DNA of 64,000 nucleotides. Origin: GCA-2861595 sp035536185 (lineage in GTDB: Bacteria > Actinomycetota > Acidimicrobiia > Acidimicrobiales > GCA-2861595). The notes below the pieces were generated by a model, which saw nothing but the letters and a program-made list of their open reading frames with translations, ran no database searches and was not told where the DNA came from. The DNA is taken from contig DATLOM010000021.1 in the NCBI GenBank assembly GCA_035536185.1, positions 62,001-126,000 of the forward strand, given 5' to 3'. Below are positions 41,403 through 50,306 of the stretch, one piece after another; positions within the stretch are counted from its first letter, which is position 1; the number at the start of each line of letters is the position of its first letter. Both the position numbers and the translations under genes were made by a program.

Positions 41403-42346
41403 TGTTCCAGTTCCTGGCAGCAGTCCTCGCCTTCTTCTACGGGATCATCCCGAACTACGCCGTTGCCATCGCCCTGCTCACCGTCGCCGTGATGCTGGTG
41501 CTGTCGCCGCTCACCCTGAAGGGCACCCGGGGCATGCTCGCCATGCAAAAGATGCAGCCGGAGATGAAGCGGCTTCAGCAGGAGCACAAGGGCGATCGCC
41601 AGAAACTGGGCGAGGAGATGACCAAGCTCTACAAGGAGCACAAGGTCAACCCCGCTGCCGGCTGCCTGCCGATGCTCCTGCAGCTCCCGGTGTTCATCGT
41701 CATGTACCAGGTCATCAGTGGTCTCACCAAGACCACGAACAACGTGCCGGACCCCAAGTACCTCGAGAAGGGCACCGAGCTCTACCAGGCCCTACGCGAG
41801 TCCGGCGGAGAGATGACGTCGTTCGGTGTAGATCTGGCCAAGGCGGCCAGCGAGGGCCACGGCTCCTTCGGAGCGGCCATCCCCTTCTTCGTCATCGTCG
41901 CCCTGGTGGTGCTGACGCAGTACTACCAGACCCGCCAGACCATGGCCCGCAACACCCAGAACACCAATCCCCAGGCCCAGCTCATCATGAAGGTGATGCC
42001 AGGGTTCTTCGGTCTCATCTCGTTGTCGATCCCCGCCGGCGTGAACGTCTACTTCCTGGTGTCGGCCATGTTCCGCATCGCCCAGACGGGCGCCATGTAC
42101 CGCTTCGACCCCACCTTGAAGGCTCATACCGAGCGTCACGTGAAGGAGATCGAGGCGAAGGCCACCGAGGTCAAGCGGCCCAAGGCCAGCGAGAAGCCCA
42201 AGCAGATCGCGCCCAAGCCCAAGCCCAAGCCCAAGGCGGCGCCGGCCAACGGCAGGGTCACCAGCCCCAAGGGCTCGCCGACCCCGAACCGCAACGCCAA
42301 CAGGAGCAAGCAGCGGTCCAAGCGTCGAGCGAAGAAGGGTCGCTGA
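41402..42346 (+). CDS. yidC: Membrane protein insertase YidC/Oxa1
   Basis: 314 aa from ATG 41402. Five-span Oxa1 core without the large periplasmic domain, as in Gram-positives: ALLTVAVMLVLSPLTLKGTR, GCLPMLLQLPVFIVMYQVIS, and a C-terminal Lys/Pro-rich ribosome-contacting tail. Inserts membrane proteins alone or with Sec. Confidence 0.95.
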   Translation: MFQFLAAVLAFFYGIIPNYAVAIALLTVAVMLVLSPLTLKGTRGMLAMQKMQPEMKRLQQEHKGDRQKLGEEMTKLYKEHKVNPAAGCLPMLLQLPVFIVMYQVISGLTKTTNNVPDPKYLEKGTELYQALRESGGEMTSFGVDLAKAASEGHGSFGAAIPFFVIVALVVLTQYYQTRQTMARNTQNTNPQAQLIMKVMPGFFGLISLSIPAGVNVYFLVSAMFRIAQTGAMYRFDPTLKAHTERHVKEIEAKATEVKRPKASEKPKQIAPKPKPKPKAAPANGRVTSPKGSPTPNRNANRSKQRSKRRAKKGR

Positions 42347-42350
42347 GCCC

Positions 42351-43196
42351 ATGGAATGGGTCGAGACGACTGGCCGCACCCTCGAAGAGGCACAGGATGC
42401 AGCCCTGGATCAGCTCGGGGTGGACGAGCTCGATGCCGAGTTCGAGGTGCTCGAGGAGCCGAAGCTGGGCCTGTTCGGACGAGTCAGATCGGAGGCCCGG
42501 GTCAGGGCCCGGATCCGGCCGAACAGCCCACCGGCCAAGGACGACCGCCGTCAGCGGCGGCGCCGGCCGGGTGGAGCAGACTCAGGACCTGCGGATTCAG
42601 GCGAGACGGCCCCGGCCGCGACGCCCGCTCGGGCGGCCACCAGGCCGGCACGGCGGCCGAAGACCGAACAACCCCCCAGGGTGGCCCAAGGGTCATCGGG
42701 CCGACGAGGAGGACAGATGGAAAACGACGTGTCACTGACGCAGCAGGCAGAGGCCGCGGCGAACTTCCTCAGCGGTCTCGTCGACGCCGTCGGCGGCGGT
42801 ACCGGGACCGTCGAGATCCACGAGATCGACGAGAACACGGTCGAGGTGGCGGTGGTAGGCGACCAGCTCGGCCTGCTGATCGGGCCGAACGGAGCCACAC
42901 TGGCCGCCGTCCAGGATCTGACCCGCACCGCGGTTCAGCGCAGCACGGGCAGCCGCAATGGCCGCATCATGGTGGATGTCGGTGGCTACCGCGAGAAGCG
43001 ACGTTCGGCCCTGGAGCGCTTCACCCGCCAGATCGCCACCCAGGTGGTCGAGACGGGGCAGCGCAAGATCCTCGAGCCGATGCAGGCCGCGGATCGCAAG
43101 GTGGTCCACGACACGGTCAACTCGATCGAAGGTGTGGCGACGGTATCGGAGGGTGAGGAGCCCCGCCGGCGCGTCGTCATCGAACCAGCCCGGTAA
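42351..43196 (+). CDS. jag: Jag/KhpB RNA-binding protein
   Basis: 281 aa. Jag-N domain (MEWVETTGRTLEEAQDAALD and PKLGLFGR), a disordered Arg/Pro/Ala linker (about residues 65-125), a KH domain (LLIGPNGATLAAVQDL) and R3H (MQAADRKVVHDTVN). RNA-binding regulator of wall synthesis and division genes in Gram-positives. 4 nt after yidC. Confidence 0.92.
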   Translation: MEWVETTGRTLEEAQDAALDQLGVDELDAEFEVLEEPKLGLFGRVRSEARVRARIRPNSPPAKDDRRQRRRRPGGADSGPADSGETAPAATPARAATRPARRPKTEQPPRVAQGSSGRRGGQMENDVSLTQQAEAAANFLSGLVDAVGGGTGTVEIHEIDENTVEVAVVGDQLGLLIGPNGATLAAVQDLTRTAVQRSTGSRNGRIMVDVGGYREKRRSALERFTRQIATQVVETGQRKILEPMQAADRKVVHDTVNSIEGVATVSEGEEPRRRVVIEPAR

Positions 43197-43208
43197 CAAC
43201 CCCCCACC

Positions 43209-43829
43209 GTGGCCGCCGACCTCCAGGCTGTGCTCGAGGAGGCCCGGGAGCTCGGTTTCCTGGGCCCTGGCCCGGTGGATGGCCATATCGAACACGCCAA
43301 GGGATTTCTCCAGGCCGTGGGTGCGGAGCTGCCCAGACGGGTGATCGACCTGGGCAGCGGGGCCGGGCTACCCGGCCTGGTGCTGGCCATGGCCTGGCCG
43401 CGCATACCCGTCGTCCTGCTCGACAGCAGTGAACGACGGACGTTGTTCCTGGCCCGAGCGGCGGACGAGCTAGGGATCTCGACGCACGTGGTGGTGGCGC
43501 GGGCCCGAGCCGAGGAGGCTGGACGAGATCCCGACTGGCGGGCGAGAGCTGATCTGGTGGTGGCCCGTAGCTTCGGGCCGCCTGCGGTGACAGCCGAGTG
43601 CGCCGCTCCGCTCTTGGAGGTAGGGGGACGGCTCATCGTCTCGGAGCCACCGGAGGAAGGCGGGTCGCGCTGGCCGGAGGAAGGTTTGGCGCCGCTGGGC
43701 CTGCGTCCGACCGGCCGCTTCGAACAGGCCTTTTGCCGCTTCCAGGTCCTCCGCCAGGAGACGTTGTGTGCTGAGGACTTTCCTCGGCGGGTAGGCGTGC
43801 CGGAAAAGCGCCCCCTCTTCTCCTCTTGA
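43209..43829 (+). CDS. rsmG: 16S rRNA (guanine-N7) methyltransferase RsmG
   Basis: 206 aa. SAM-binding VIDLGSGAGLPGLVLA and LLDSSERRTLFL, then VVARSFGPP. Methylates G527 of 16S rRNA (E. coli numbering); loss gives low-level streptomycin resistance in other bacteria. GidB position before parA is standard. Confidence 0.93.
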   Translation: MAADLQAVLEEARELGFLGPGPVDGHIEHAKGFLQAVGAELPRRVIDLGSGAGLPGLVLAMAWPRIPVVLLDSSERRTLFLARAADELGISTHVVVARARAEEAGRDPDWRARADLVVARSFGPPAVTAECAAPLLEVGGRLIVSEPPEEGGSRWPEEGLAPLGLRPTGRFEQAFCRFQVLRQETLCAEDFPRRVGVPEKRPLFSS

Positions 43830-43845
43830 GGTTTCACGTGGGTCA
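43830..43845. promoter_or_regulatory. parS-like site 1
   Basis: GGTTTCACGTGGGTCA has the CACGTG core and matches 12 of 16 positions of the parS consensus TGTTTCACGTGAAACA. It starts at the stop of rsmG. Confidence 0.5.
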
Positions 43846-43870
43846 TCGCGGGCCGGGTTTCCGTTCCCAT

Positions 43871-43886
43871 CGTTCCACGTGAATCA
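43871..43886. promoter_or_regulatory. parS-like site 2
   Basis: CGTTCCACGTGAATCA matches 13 of 16 consensus positions, 46 bp upstream of the parA start. Confidence 0.6.
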
Positions 43887-43931
43887 TTAGGGGTCCTTGA
43901 CCTCGGCTCCCAGGCGCGCGAGGGTGCAGGC

Positions 43932-45443
43932 GTGACTGGCGAGGACGAACTGGGCGAGCGCGGCCGCGCCATCTTCGAACGTCTGCGAGCCGAAACGGGG
44001 GAGCACGACGTTTCCCCGCCTGAAGAGGACGTAGCGATGGCCGAGGGCCATCTCGGTTCACCGGACCGACCGGCCGCGCCCGGTAGGGTTCGTGCTCCGG
44101 CAGCTCAGACTGAAGCGGGAGCGGATGCTCCCGACCCGCCGCCGACGGAGCAGGAGCCGGATGAGGCAGAGCCGGCCGGCCAGGCTGCCCCGGAGCCGGT
44201 AGCCGGCGAGCCGCCAAGGACGTTGGCCGACACGCCGGCACAAGGCGTCGTGGCGACCCCAGATCCTGCGAACTTGCCACCCACGCCAGCGGCGGCACCA
44301 GCATCGCCGCACCCGGTGCCGGAGCAGGCCTCCGGGAACACCAGTGCCGCCGCTGAACCTCACCCCGCGACGGAGCGAGCTGACACGGCCCCTGATCCTG
44401 ATCCCGCGCCGCCTGTGCCCGCGGAGGTGACCTCATCCACCGACCCTGCGTTGTTGCACGTGGAACAGGAGGCCCAGCCTCCTTCGCCGGCCGCGTGGCC
44501 GGCTACCTCCATCCCTGATGTCGTCGAGCCTGCTCCCCTGGCGGTTTCCGCGGAGCCGAGCGATGAGGCGCCAGCACCGGCGCCCGCTCCGGGGATCAAG
44601 CCGCCAAAGGAGGTTCCGGAGGAAGTTGTGAAGGTGGCCCGGCCGGTACGGGATGCCCCGCCCCCGCTGCCCCGGGTGATGGCCATTGCCAACCAGAAGG
44701 GCGGGGTGGGCAAGACGACCACGGCGGTGAACCTCGGAGCAGCCCTGGCCGAGATGGGATACCGGGTCCTCATCATCGACCTCGATCCTCAGGGCAACGC
44801 CACCACCGGGCTCGGGATAAACCCCAGGAACCTGGAGTCGTCGATCTACGACGTCCTGCTCCGTGACGTCCCGATGGACGACTGCATCGAGCCCACCAGT
44901 GTCAGGAACCTGTTCGTCTGCCCGGCCACCATCGATCTCGCCGGTGCCGAGATCGAACTGGTGCCGGCCTTCAGCCGGGAGCTCAAGCTTCGCCGGGCCA
45001 TCGACCAGGTCATCGACGACTTCGACTTCTTCCTCATCGACTGTCCCCCGTCGTTGGGGCTCATCACGGTCAACGGGCTGGCCGCGGCGGGCGAGGTGGT
45101 GGTGCCCATCCAGTGCGAGTACTACGCCCTCGAGGGTTTGGGCCAGCTCCTGCGCAACGTTGGCCTGGTGCAGACCAACCTCAACCCCCGGCTGGAGATG
45201 ACCACCATCATCTTGACCATGTACGACGCCCGGACCAAGCTCTCCGATCAGGTGGCGGCGGAGGTGCGCAATCACTTCGGTGCGAGGGTGTGCCGCAACA
45301 TCGTTCCCCGTACCGTCCGCCTGTCGGAGGCGCCCTCCTTCGGGCAGCCGATCATCGTGTTCGATCCGACTTCCCGGGGGGCCATCGCCTACCGGGAGCT
45401 GGCCAAGGAGGTGAGCGGTGGCGCGCCGCAGCGGGTTAGGTAA
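43932..45443 (+). CDS. parA: ParA chromosome-partitioning ATPase with long N-terminal extension
   Basis: 503 aa. The ATPase begins at about residue 250 (VMAIANQKGGVGKTTTAVNL, deviant Walker A; LIIDLDPQGNA; LIDCPPSLGL) and is of normal size. The first 245 residues are an acidic Ala/Pro/Glu-rich, apparently disordered extension. If translation really starts at GTG 43932 this is much longer than typical Soj/ParA; no strong start is visible nearer the ATPase. Moves ParB-parS complexes. parB overlaps its 3' end by 26 nt. Confidence 0.92.
   Translation: MTGEDELGERGRAIFERLRAETGEHDVSPPEEDVAMAEGHLGSPDRPAAPGRVRAPAAQTEAGADAPDPPPTEQEPDEAEPAGQAAPEPVAGEPPRTLADTPAQGVVATPDPANLPPTPAAAPASPHPVPEQASGNTSAAAEPHPATERADTAPDPDPAPPVPAEVTSSTDPALLHVEQEAQPPSPAAWPATSIPDVVEPAPLAVSAEPSDEAPAPAPAPGIKPPKEVPEEVVKVARPVRDAPPPLPRVMAIANQKGGVGKTTTAVNLGAALAEMGYRVLIIDLDPQGNATTGLGINPRNLESSIYDVLLRDVPMDDCIEPTSVRNLFVCPATIDLAGAEIELVPAFSRELKLRRAIDQVIDDFDFFLIDCPPSLGLITVNGLAAAGEVVVPIQCEYYALEGLGQLLRNVGLVQTNLNPRLEMTTIILTMYDARTKLSDQVAAEVRNHFGARVCRNIVPRTVRLSEAPSFGQPIIVFDPTSRGAIAYRELAKEVSGGAPQRVR
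44452..44467. promoter_or_regulatory. parS-like site 3, inside parA
   Basis: TGTTGCACGTGGAACA matches 14 of 16 positions of the general consensus and 15 of 16 of the actinobacterial form TGTTTCACGTGGAACA. Best of the three sites; lies in the low-complexity part of parA. Confidence 0.7.
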
Positions 45444-46320
45444 GGGTCTCTCGGCGCTCATTCCCACTGAGCTCACTACCGGCGGGCAGGGCTCGGCCCT
45501 GGTCGAGGTCCCCGTCTCCAGCATTGTTGCCAGTTCCTTCCAGCCACGCCGCCACTTCGAGGAGGAGCGGCTGGCCTCCCTCACTGCTTCGGTCCGGGAG
45601 CTGGGTGTGCTCCAGCCCGTCCTGGTTCGACCCGGCCAGCAGGAAGGTACCTACGAGCTGATCGCCGGGGAACGGCGGTGGCGAGCGGCCAAGCGGGCCG
45701 GGCTCCAGACGATGCCGGCGCTGGTCAAGGAGGTCACCGACGACGCCAGCCTGGAGCAGGCGCTGGTGGAGAACCTCCACCGCCAGGACCTCAACCCCCT
45801 GGAGGAGGCGGCGGCGTTCAACCAGCTCATCGAGGACTTCCACCTGACCCACGAGGAGCTGGCCCGGCGTGTGGGCAAGAGCCGGGCCACGGTGACGAAC
45901 ACCCTCAGGCTCTTCCAGCTCCCCCCGTCCATCCAGCGCCTGGTGGCCGAGGGACAGCTGGCCGAGGGCCACGCCCGGGCGCTGCTCGGCTCGCCCGATC
46001 GGGCCTTCCAGGAGTCGCTGGCCAAGCGGGCCGTCAGCAGCGGGCTCTCGGTGCGGGCGGTGGAGGAGGCGGTCAGGGCCCGCAACCGTGCGGGGGAGGG
46101 CGAGGAGGGGGCAGGTGGGGGTCAAGCCGCGCCTCAGGCCGGCCGGCGTCTCCGGCCGCCGGGACTCCTGGAGCTCGAGGCCCTCCTGTCCGACCACCTC
46201 GACACCCGGGTGAAGGTGGAGATGGGCACCAAGAAGGGTCGAGTCGTGATCGAGTTCGGCTCCCTCGAGGATCTGGAGCGCATCTATCGGGTTATGACCG
46301 AGCCTCACCCAAAACCATAG
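45418..46320 (+). CDS. parB: ParB centromere-binding CTPase
   Basis: 300 aa. N-terminal LGKGLSALIP (ParA-activating), CTP-binding ELIAGERRWRAAKRAGL and ENLHRQDLNPLEEA, HTH with LARRVGKSRATVTNTLRL, and a C-terminal dimer domain. Loads at parS and slides as a clamp. Confidence 0.96.
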   Translation: MARRSGLGKGLSALIPTELTTGGQGSALVEVPVSSIVASSFQPRRHFEEERLASLTASVRELGVLQPVLVRPGQQEGTYELIAGERRWRAAKRAGLQTMPALVKEVTDDASLEQALVENLHRQDLNPLEEAAAFNQLIEDFHLTHEELARRVGKSRATVTNTLRLFQLPPSIQRLVAEGQLAEGHARALLGSPDRAFQESLAKRAVSSGLSVRAVEEAVRARNRAGEGEEGAGGGQAAPQAGRRLRPPGLLELEALLSDHLDTRVKVEMGTKKGRVVIEFGSLEDLERIYRVMTEPHPKP

Positions 46321-46351
46321 ATGTGAAGTGGGGTCGGAAACATCTACTCAC

Positions 46352-46375
46352 CCTCATCCACAGCTGGGGATGAGG
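46352..46375. terminator. Hairpin between convergent parB and CwlM-like gene
   Basis: CCTCATCC (46352-46359) pairs with GGATGAGG (46368-46375), 8-nt loop. Lies between converging genes; no U-tract. Confidence 0.45.
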
Positions 46376-46399
46376 CTGTGTAAAGCGTAAGGCTGGAGG

Positions 46400-47404
46400 T
46401 CAGGCCTCGACAAAAGGTGCGGTGGCCCAGGTACCCAGGGCCCGGGCCAGACCTTCGGCCAGCTCCGCGGTACGGGCCACCACCGCTGCCGGCGGCCCCA
46501 GCTCGCAGACCACCGCGGGCATCCGTGTCTCCCTCAGCACGGGGAGGGCCATTCCCCGCACGCCGCCATCGGGAATGCCCAGCACTTCGGGCAGCACGGC
46601 CTGGACCAGGAGGGCGAGACCCTGTCCGGCGGGGGAGACGTACCGGTGGCTGGCGTAGTGGGCCGTGGTGCAGCCCTGGGCATCGACATCGAGTCGAAGC
46701 CCGATGTAGACGTCGACCACGGCGGCATTGGCCTCGGCCGCCTGTTCCGACTGGTCCGGGTGCTGGAGGACGACCACCTCGGCGCCGGCCGCAGCCAGTG
46801 CCCGGGCCGCGGCCGCGGCGGCGGCGTGAAGACCGCCGGCGTCCCCCACTGCGACCCGCCGGCCCTGGAGCGTGCGGGGGGCGTGACGGAGCAGCTCGAG
46901 CTCCCGCACGACGGCGACCGGCTCCCGGTCGGCGCCGCGGGGCCCGAGACGGTCGAGCATCGACAGCGTCGCCGGGCCACAGACCCCGTCTACGGTCAGG
47001 CCGGCGTTGCGCTGGAGCTCGTCGAGGGCGGTCTTGGTCAGAGGCCCGAAGATGGCGTCCACCCGGCCGGCATCGAAGCCCAGGGCTCCGAGACGGCGCT
47101 GGAGGGCGGCGACGTCGTCACCCCGCAACATCGGTTCACGCAGGTACAGAAGCCGATCGCCCAGGCAGTAACCGGCCTCCACCAGCGCCGACCACGTCTG
47201 GGGCCCGCAGATCCCGTCGGCCCGCAGCCCCCTCTGCTCCTGGAAGGAGCGCACGGCCGCGGCGGTGTCCTCGTGGAAGGTCCCCAGCTCGTGGCCACCG
47301 ATGTCGAAACCCAGCCGGGCCAGCCGCTGCTGGAGATCCCGGACCGCCTCGCTGCGGTCTCCCGGCCTGAGGGGAAGGGGCTGGGGCCGGCCTTCTACAG
47401 GAAT
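46400..47404 (-). CDS. CwlM-like protein: two PG-binding domains + degenerate amidase_3
   Basis: About 334 aa. Two peptidoglycan_binding_1 repeats (about 10-75 and 85-150; ending GLRADGICGPQTWSALV and GLTVDGVCGPATLSML), then an amidase_3 fold. The zinc-ligand histidines expected in the GHGG and SIHAN motifs are missing (VAVGDAGGLHAA, VYIGLRLDVD), while CELGPPA remains, so it is probably not an active amidase. No signal peptide. Mycobacterial CwlM, in the same trxB-trxA-cwlM-parB order, is a cytoplasmic regulator of MurA and MurJ. There is no ATG/GTG/TTG near the start of homology; an ATT at 47404 inside the trxA end is the nearest candidate. Confidence 0.8.
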   Translation of the reverse strand: MPVEGRPQPLPLRPGDRSEAVRDLQQRLARLGFDIGGHELGTFHEDTAAAVRSFQEQRGLRADGICGPQTWSALVEAGYCLGDRLLYLREPMLRGDDVAALQRRLGALGFDAGRVDAIFGPLTKTALDELQRNAGLTVDGVCGPATLSMLDRLGPRGADREPVAVVRELELLRHAPRTLQGRRVAVGDAGGLHAAAAAAARALAAAGAEVVVLQHPDQSEQAAEANAAVVDVYIGLRLDVDAQGCTTAHYASHRYVSPAGQGLALLVQAVLPEVLGIPDGGVRGMALPVLRETRMPAVVCELGPPAAVVARTAELAEGLARALGTWATAPFVEA

Positions 47405-47721
47405 GCGTCGAGCTCCTGGAGCAGCTGCCCCTTGCCCTTGGCCCCGACCAGCCGAAGCTGCGGCGCGCCGTCCTTGAACAGGATGAGCGTGGGGATGCTC
47501 ATCACCTCGAAGCGCCGGGCGATCTCCAGGTTGGCGTCGACATCCACCTTGGCGATCCGGATCTTGCCCTGCCGTTCGCCGGCGATCTCCTCGAGGATCG
47601 GCGCGATGGCCTTGCACGGCCCGCACCACTCGGCCCAGAAGTCGACCAGCACGGGCTCGTCTCCCTGGACGATCTGCTCGTCGAAGGTGGCGTCGGTCAA
47701 GGTGGCGATGCTGGTGCTCAC
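47395..47721 (-). CDS. trxA: Thioredoxin
   Basis: 108 aa with FWAEWCGPCKAIAP active site and cis-proline in SIPTLILF. Reduces cytoplasmic disulphides using TrxB, encoded 9 nt upstream. Confidence 0.97.
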   Translation of the reverse strand: MSTSIATLTDATFDEQIVQGDEPVLVDFWAEWCGPCKAIAPILEEIAGERQGKIRIAKVDVDANLEIARRFEVMSIPTLILFKDGAPQLRLVGAKGKGQLLQELDAFL

Positions 47722-47730
47722 GTGATCTCC

Positions 47731-48723
47731 TTACCAGTTCCTGGGTGTTTGTGCGATGTCGGGGGGAGCGTCGTGCTGGGTCTCCAGCCATCGCTCGGCG
47801 TCGATGGCGGCCATGCAGCCCGAGCCGGCGGCGGTGACGGCCTGGCGGTACACGTCGTCCTGGACGTCTCCGCTGGCGAAGACCCCCTCGACGTTGGTCC
47901 GGGTCGATCCCGGCTGGGTGATCAGGTACCCAGTATCAGCCATGTCCAACTGACCCTTGAACAGGTCGGTGTTCGGGACGTGGCCGATGGCGACGAACAG
48001 GCCGCTCACCGCCACGTCGGACTCCTCGCCGCTGTTCACGTTGCGAACCCGCACCCCGCTCACCGAGCTCTCCCCCAGCACGTCGACCACCACCGAGTCC
48101 CACAGGAACTCGATCTTGTCGTTGCGCCGGGCGCGCTCCTGCATGATCTTGGACGCCCGCAGCTCCCGCCGGCGGTGGATCAGCGTGACCTTGCTGGCGA
48201 ACTTGGTGAGGAAGATGGCCTCCTCCAGGGCCGAGTCCCCCCCGCCGACCACGGCGATGGGAAGCTCCCGGAAGAAGAAGCCGTCGCAGGTGGCACAGGT
48301 CGAGACGCCGTGGCCGAGCAGGCGCTGCTCGTTGGGCACGTCCAGCATCAGCGCCCGGGCGCCGGTGCTGACGATCACCGACTTGGCCTGGTAGCCCTCG
48401 TCCCCCACCCAGATGCCGAACGGCCGGGAGGAGAAATCGACGCGCGTGGCCTTGGCCGTGAGGAAGTCGGCGCCGAAGCGGGCCGCCTGGCCCCGGAAGT
48501 TGGCCATCAGCTCGGGCCCCATGATCCCGTCGACGAAACCGGGATAGTTCTCCACCTCGGTGGTGAGCATGAGCTGGCCACCGGGCTGGTCGCTGCTCGA
48601 CGAGGCCTCACCCTCGATCACCAGCGGGCGCAGGTTGGCCCGGGCCGTGTAGATGGCCGCCGTGAGGCCGGCGGGGCCGGAACCCACGATGATGACGTCT
48701 CGAACATCAGGGCCGTCCGTCAC
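47731..48723 (-). CDS. trxB: Thioredoxin reductase
   Basis: 330 aa. FAD-binding VIIVGSGPAGLTAAIYTARA, redox CATCDG, NADPH-binding VVGGGDSALEEAIFL, and VFASGDVQD. Low-molecular-weight bacterial type. Confidence 0.97.
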   Translation of the reverse strand: MTDGPDVRDVIIVGSGPAGLTAAIYTARANLRPLVIEGEASSSSDQPGGQLMLTTEVENYPGFVDGIMGPELMANFRGQAARFGADFLTAKATRVDFSSRPFGIWVGDEGYQAKSVIVSTGARALMLDVPNEQRLLGHGVSTCATCDGFFFRELPIAVVGGGDSALEEAIFLTKFASKVTLIHRRRELRASKIMQERARRNDKIEFLWDSVVVDVLGESSVSGVRVRNVNSGEESDVAVSGLFVAIGHVPNTDLFKGQLDMADTGYLITQPGSTRTNVEGVFASGDVQDDVYRQAVTAAGSGCMAAIDAERWLETQHDAPPDIAQTPRNW

Positions 48724-48726
48724 GGC

Positions 48727-49065
48727 TCACCTTCCTGTGGGCTTCCTGTCGGCGCTGGCCTTACGGAGCAAGAACCCGCCGAGCAGCGTGAAGATTCCGC
48801 CGACGAGCAGGTGGGCCGACCACACCTCGCCGGGCAGGTACACGTCGACGGCCCGCAGAGCCCCGATGACCACGAGAACAAGCGTGGCCACAGCCATGAC
48901 GGCGGCGAGCAGCCCGTAGACGAGGGCCCGGGCCACGGTGGTCAGGGGGGCGGCGGTCTTGTCGCGAAGCCCGCCCACCAGTCGCTCGACGGTGTCGGCC
49001 GCCTGAACCGTCCAATCGGGCTCCTCGCCCACCGCCGGAACGCGTGGCTCTCCCAGTTGCGGCAC
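48727..49065 (-). CDS. Two-TM membrane protein upstream of trxB
   Basis: 112 aa from GTG 49065, the only start close to the conserved part. Residues 15-50 are amphipathic (ADTVERLVGGLRDKTAAPL); two membrane spans follow (LLAAVMAVATLVLVVIGALR and LLVGGIFTLLGGFLLRK). Three nt before trxB, so cotranscribed. Unknown function. Confidence 0.7.
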   Translation of the reverse strand: MPQLGEPRVPAVGEEPDWTVQAADTVERLVGGLRDKTAAPLTTVARALVYGLLAAVMAVATLVLVVIGALRAVDVYLPGEVWSAHLLVGGIFTLLGGFLLRKASADRKPTGR

Positions 49066-49075
49066 AGGTGAACAG

Positions 49076-49081
49076 TAGCGT
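49076..49081 (+). promoter_or_regulatory. Candidate -10 (TAGCGT) of a leaderless gene
   Basis: TANNNT hexamer 6 nt before GTG 49088. Confidence 0.45.
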
Positions 49082-49087
49082 CGCCTC

Positions 49088-49462
49088 GTGATGCGGCTCC
49101 CGCTCGCGGTGCTCGCCACTGCCGCCGCCTGCGCCCTGGCCGCGGTGATCCTCGGTGAGTACGACCTGCGGGGCATCACCCCGCTGGTTTCGGGGGTGAT
49201 GCTCGCCCTCGTCATCGGTGAGCTGGCCGTGATCGTGGCCGGCGGCCGCAGTCTGGTGCTCGGAGGCCTCTGCGCCGCCGGTGTCGGCGCCGGCCTGGTC
49301 TGGGCGCTGTGGATCTCCTCCGGGGAAGAGTGGTCGTTCGTGAGCGCCTCGGGATGGGTCGGGGCGGTCCTCGGCGCCATCACCGCCTTGCTGTGGGTGG
49401 CGCCCCGCCGGGGCCTCAGAGACTCTGGCCCACCAGGAGACGGCAGTCCTCCTGAGCCATGA
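49088..49462 (+). CDS. Four-TM hypothetical membrane protein
   Basis: 124 aa, mainly hydrophobic with about four spans (LAVLATAAACALAAVILGEY and others) and a short basic, Pro-rich tail. Probably leaderless. Its 3' end overlaps the convergent anti-sigma gene by 47 nt. No family recognised. Confidence 0.65.
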   Translation: MMRLPLAVLATAAACALAAVILGEYDLRGITPLVSGVMLALVIGELAVIVAGGRSLVLGGLCAAGVGAGLVWALWISSGEEWSFVSASGWVGAVLGAITALLWVAPRRGLRDSGPPGDGSPPEP

Positions 49463-50306
49463 CCAGCACCCTGTAGTCCAGGCCCGGAGCACCGGCGGCG
49501 GCCAGCCGGTAGGCAAGTACTACCGCCGGCGTCCCCTGCCAGCGCACCAGGGCGCTGTACACGAGCGGCCCCAGCCCCTTGCCGTAGGTGGCGCGGGCGA
49601 TCCCAGAGCAGGGCCGCGGAGCCGCCTGCTGGGGCTTGCCGGCGGCGGCGCCGGCGGAGCCGGCGGAAGGTGAGCCCTCCGTCTCGGGCGCCCCGACCGA
49701 AGTGGGGGCGGGAACATCTCGAGCCTCGGCGGTGGGCGTTGCCGCCGGAGAAGGAGGAGGAGGTGACGCGGCAAGCGCGTCCTCACTGGCTGCTCCGGGT
49801 AGCGCTCCCCGGATGGCCCGGGCCAGGGTCGACGGGTCGGACTGCTCGCCGAGGTCACCGCCGTCGAAACCGGCCGTCTCCGCGTCCGCACCAGCGCTGA
49901 AGCTCTGATCGTCGAGCCTGGCCGCCGTCTCGTCCCTGTGCCCCCGCCCGTCGCCGAGTGTCGCCATCAGCGGAACGGCCAGCAGCAGAGCGGCGGCGGC
50001 CGCGGCAACGGGTAGCGCCCATCTGGGCATGCGCCGCCGTTCGCCCAGCGAGACGACCTCGGCCTCACCACCATCGGCGCCACCGTCTCTGGTGGCTACC
50101 CATTCGGCTCGGGCCACCTGCAGCGCGCCCTCACGCACATGAGCATCGGGCCCGGCCACCGCCGCTCCCACCAGTGAGGACACCATGAGCAGGCTCGTCA
50201 GCCGCTGCTCGCACTCCTGGCAGGAGGCGAGATGCTCGGCCGCACCGTCGGGGCCCTCGCCGTCGAGGTGGGCCGACAGCTGTTCGTCGTCGAGGTGGGA
50301 CTTCAT
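49416..50306 (-). CDS. Anti-sigma factor with zinc-binding domain
   Basis: 296 aa. N-terminal ZAS-type domain: AHLDGE then EHLASCQECEQRL (HxxxCxxC). One membrane span (WALPVAAAAAALLLAVPLMA, about residues 95-114) and a Pro/Ala/Ser-rich extracellular region. Holds the ECF sigma factor inactive; its ATG overlaps the sigma stop. Confidence 0.85.
   Translation of the reverse strand: MKSHLDDEQLSAHLDGEGPDGAAEHLASCQECEQRLTSLLMVSSLVGAAVAGPDAHVREGALQVARAEWVATRDGGADGGEAEVVSLGERRRMPRWALPVAAAAAALLLAVPLMATLGDGRGHRDETAARLDDQSFSAGADAETAGFDGGDLGEQSDPSTLARAIRGALPGAASEDALAASPPPPSPAATPTAEARDVPAPTSVGAPETEGSPSAGSAGAAAGKPQQAAPRPCSGIARATYGKGLGPLVYSALVRWQGTPAVVLAYRLAAAGAPGLDYRVLVMAQEDCRLLVGQSL

Noticed and set aside
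49416..49462. 47-bp convergent overlap of the anti-sigma gene and the four-TM gene as a sign that one is false
   Set aside because: Both have good codon use and their own start signals; short 3' overlaps are common here (also cca and the methyltransferase).
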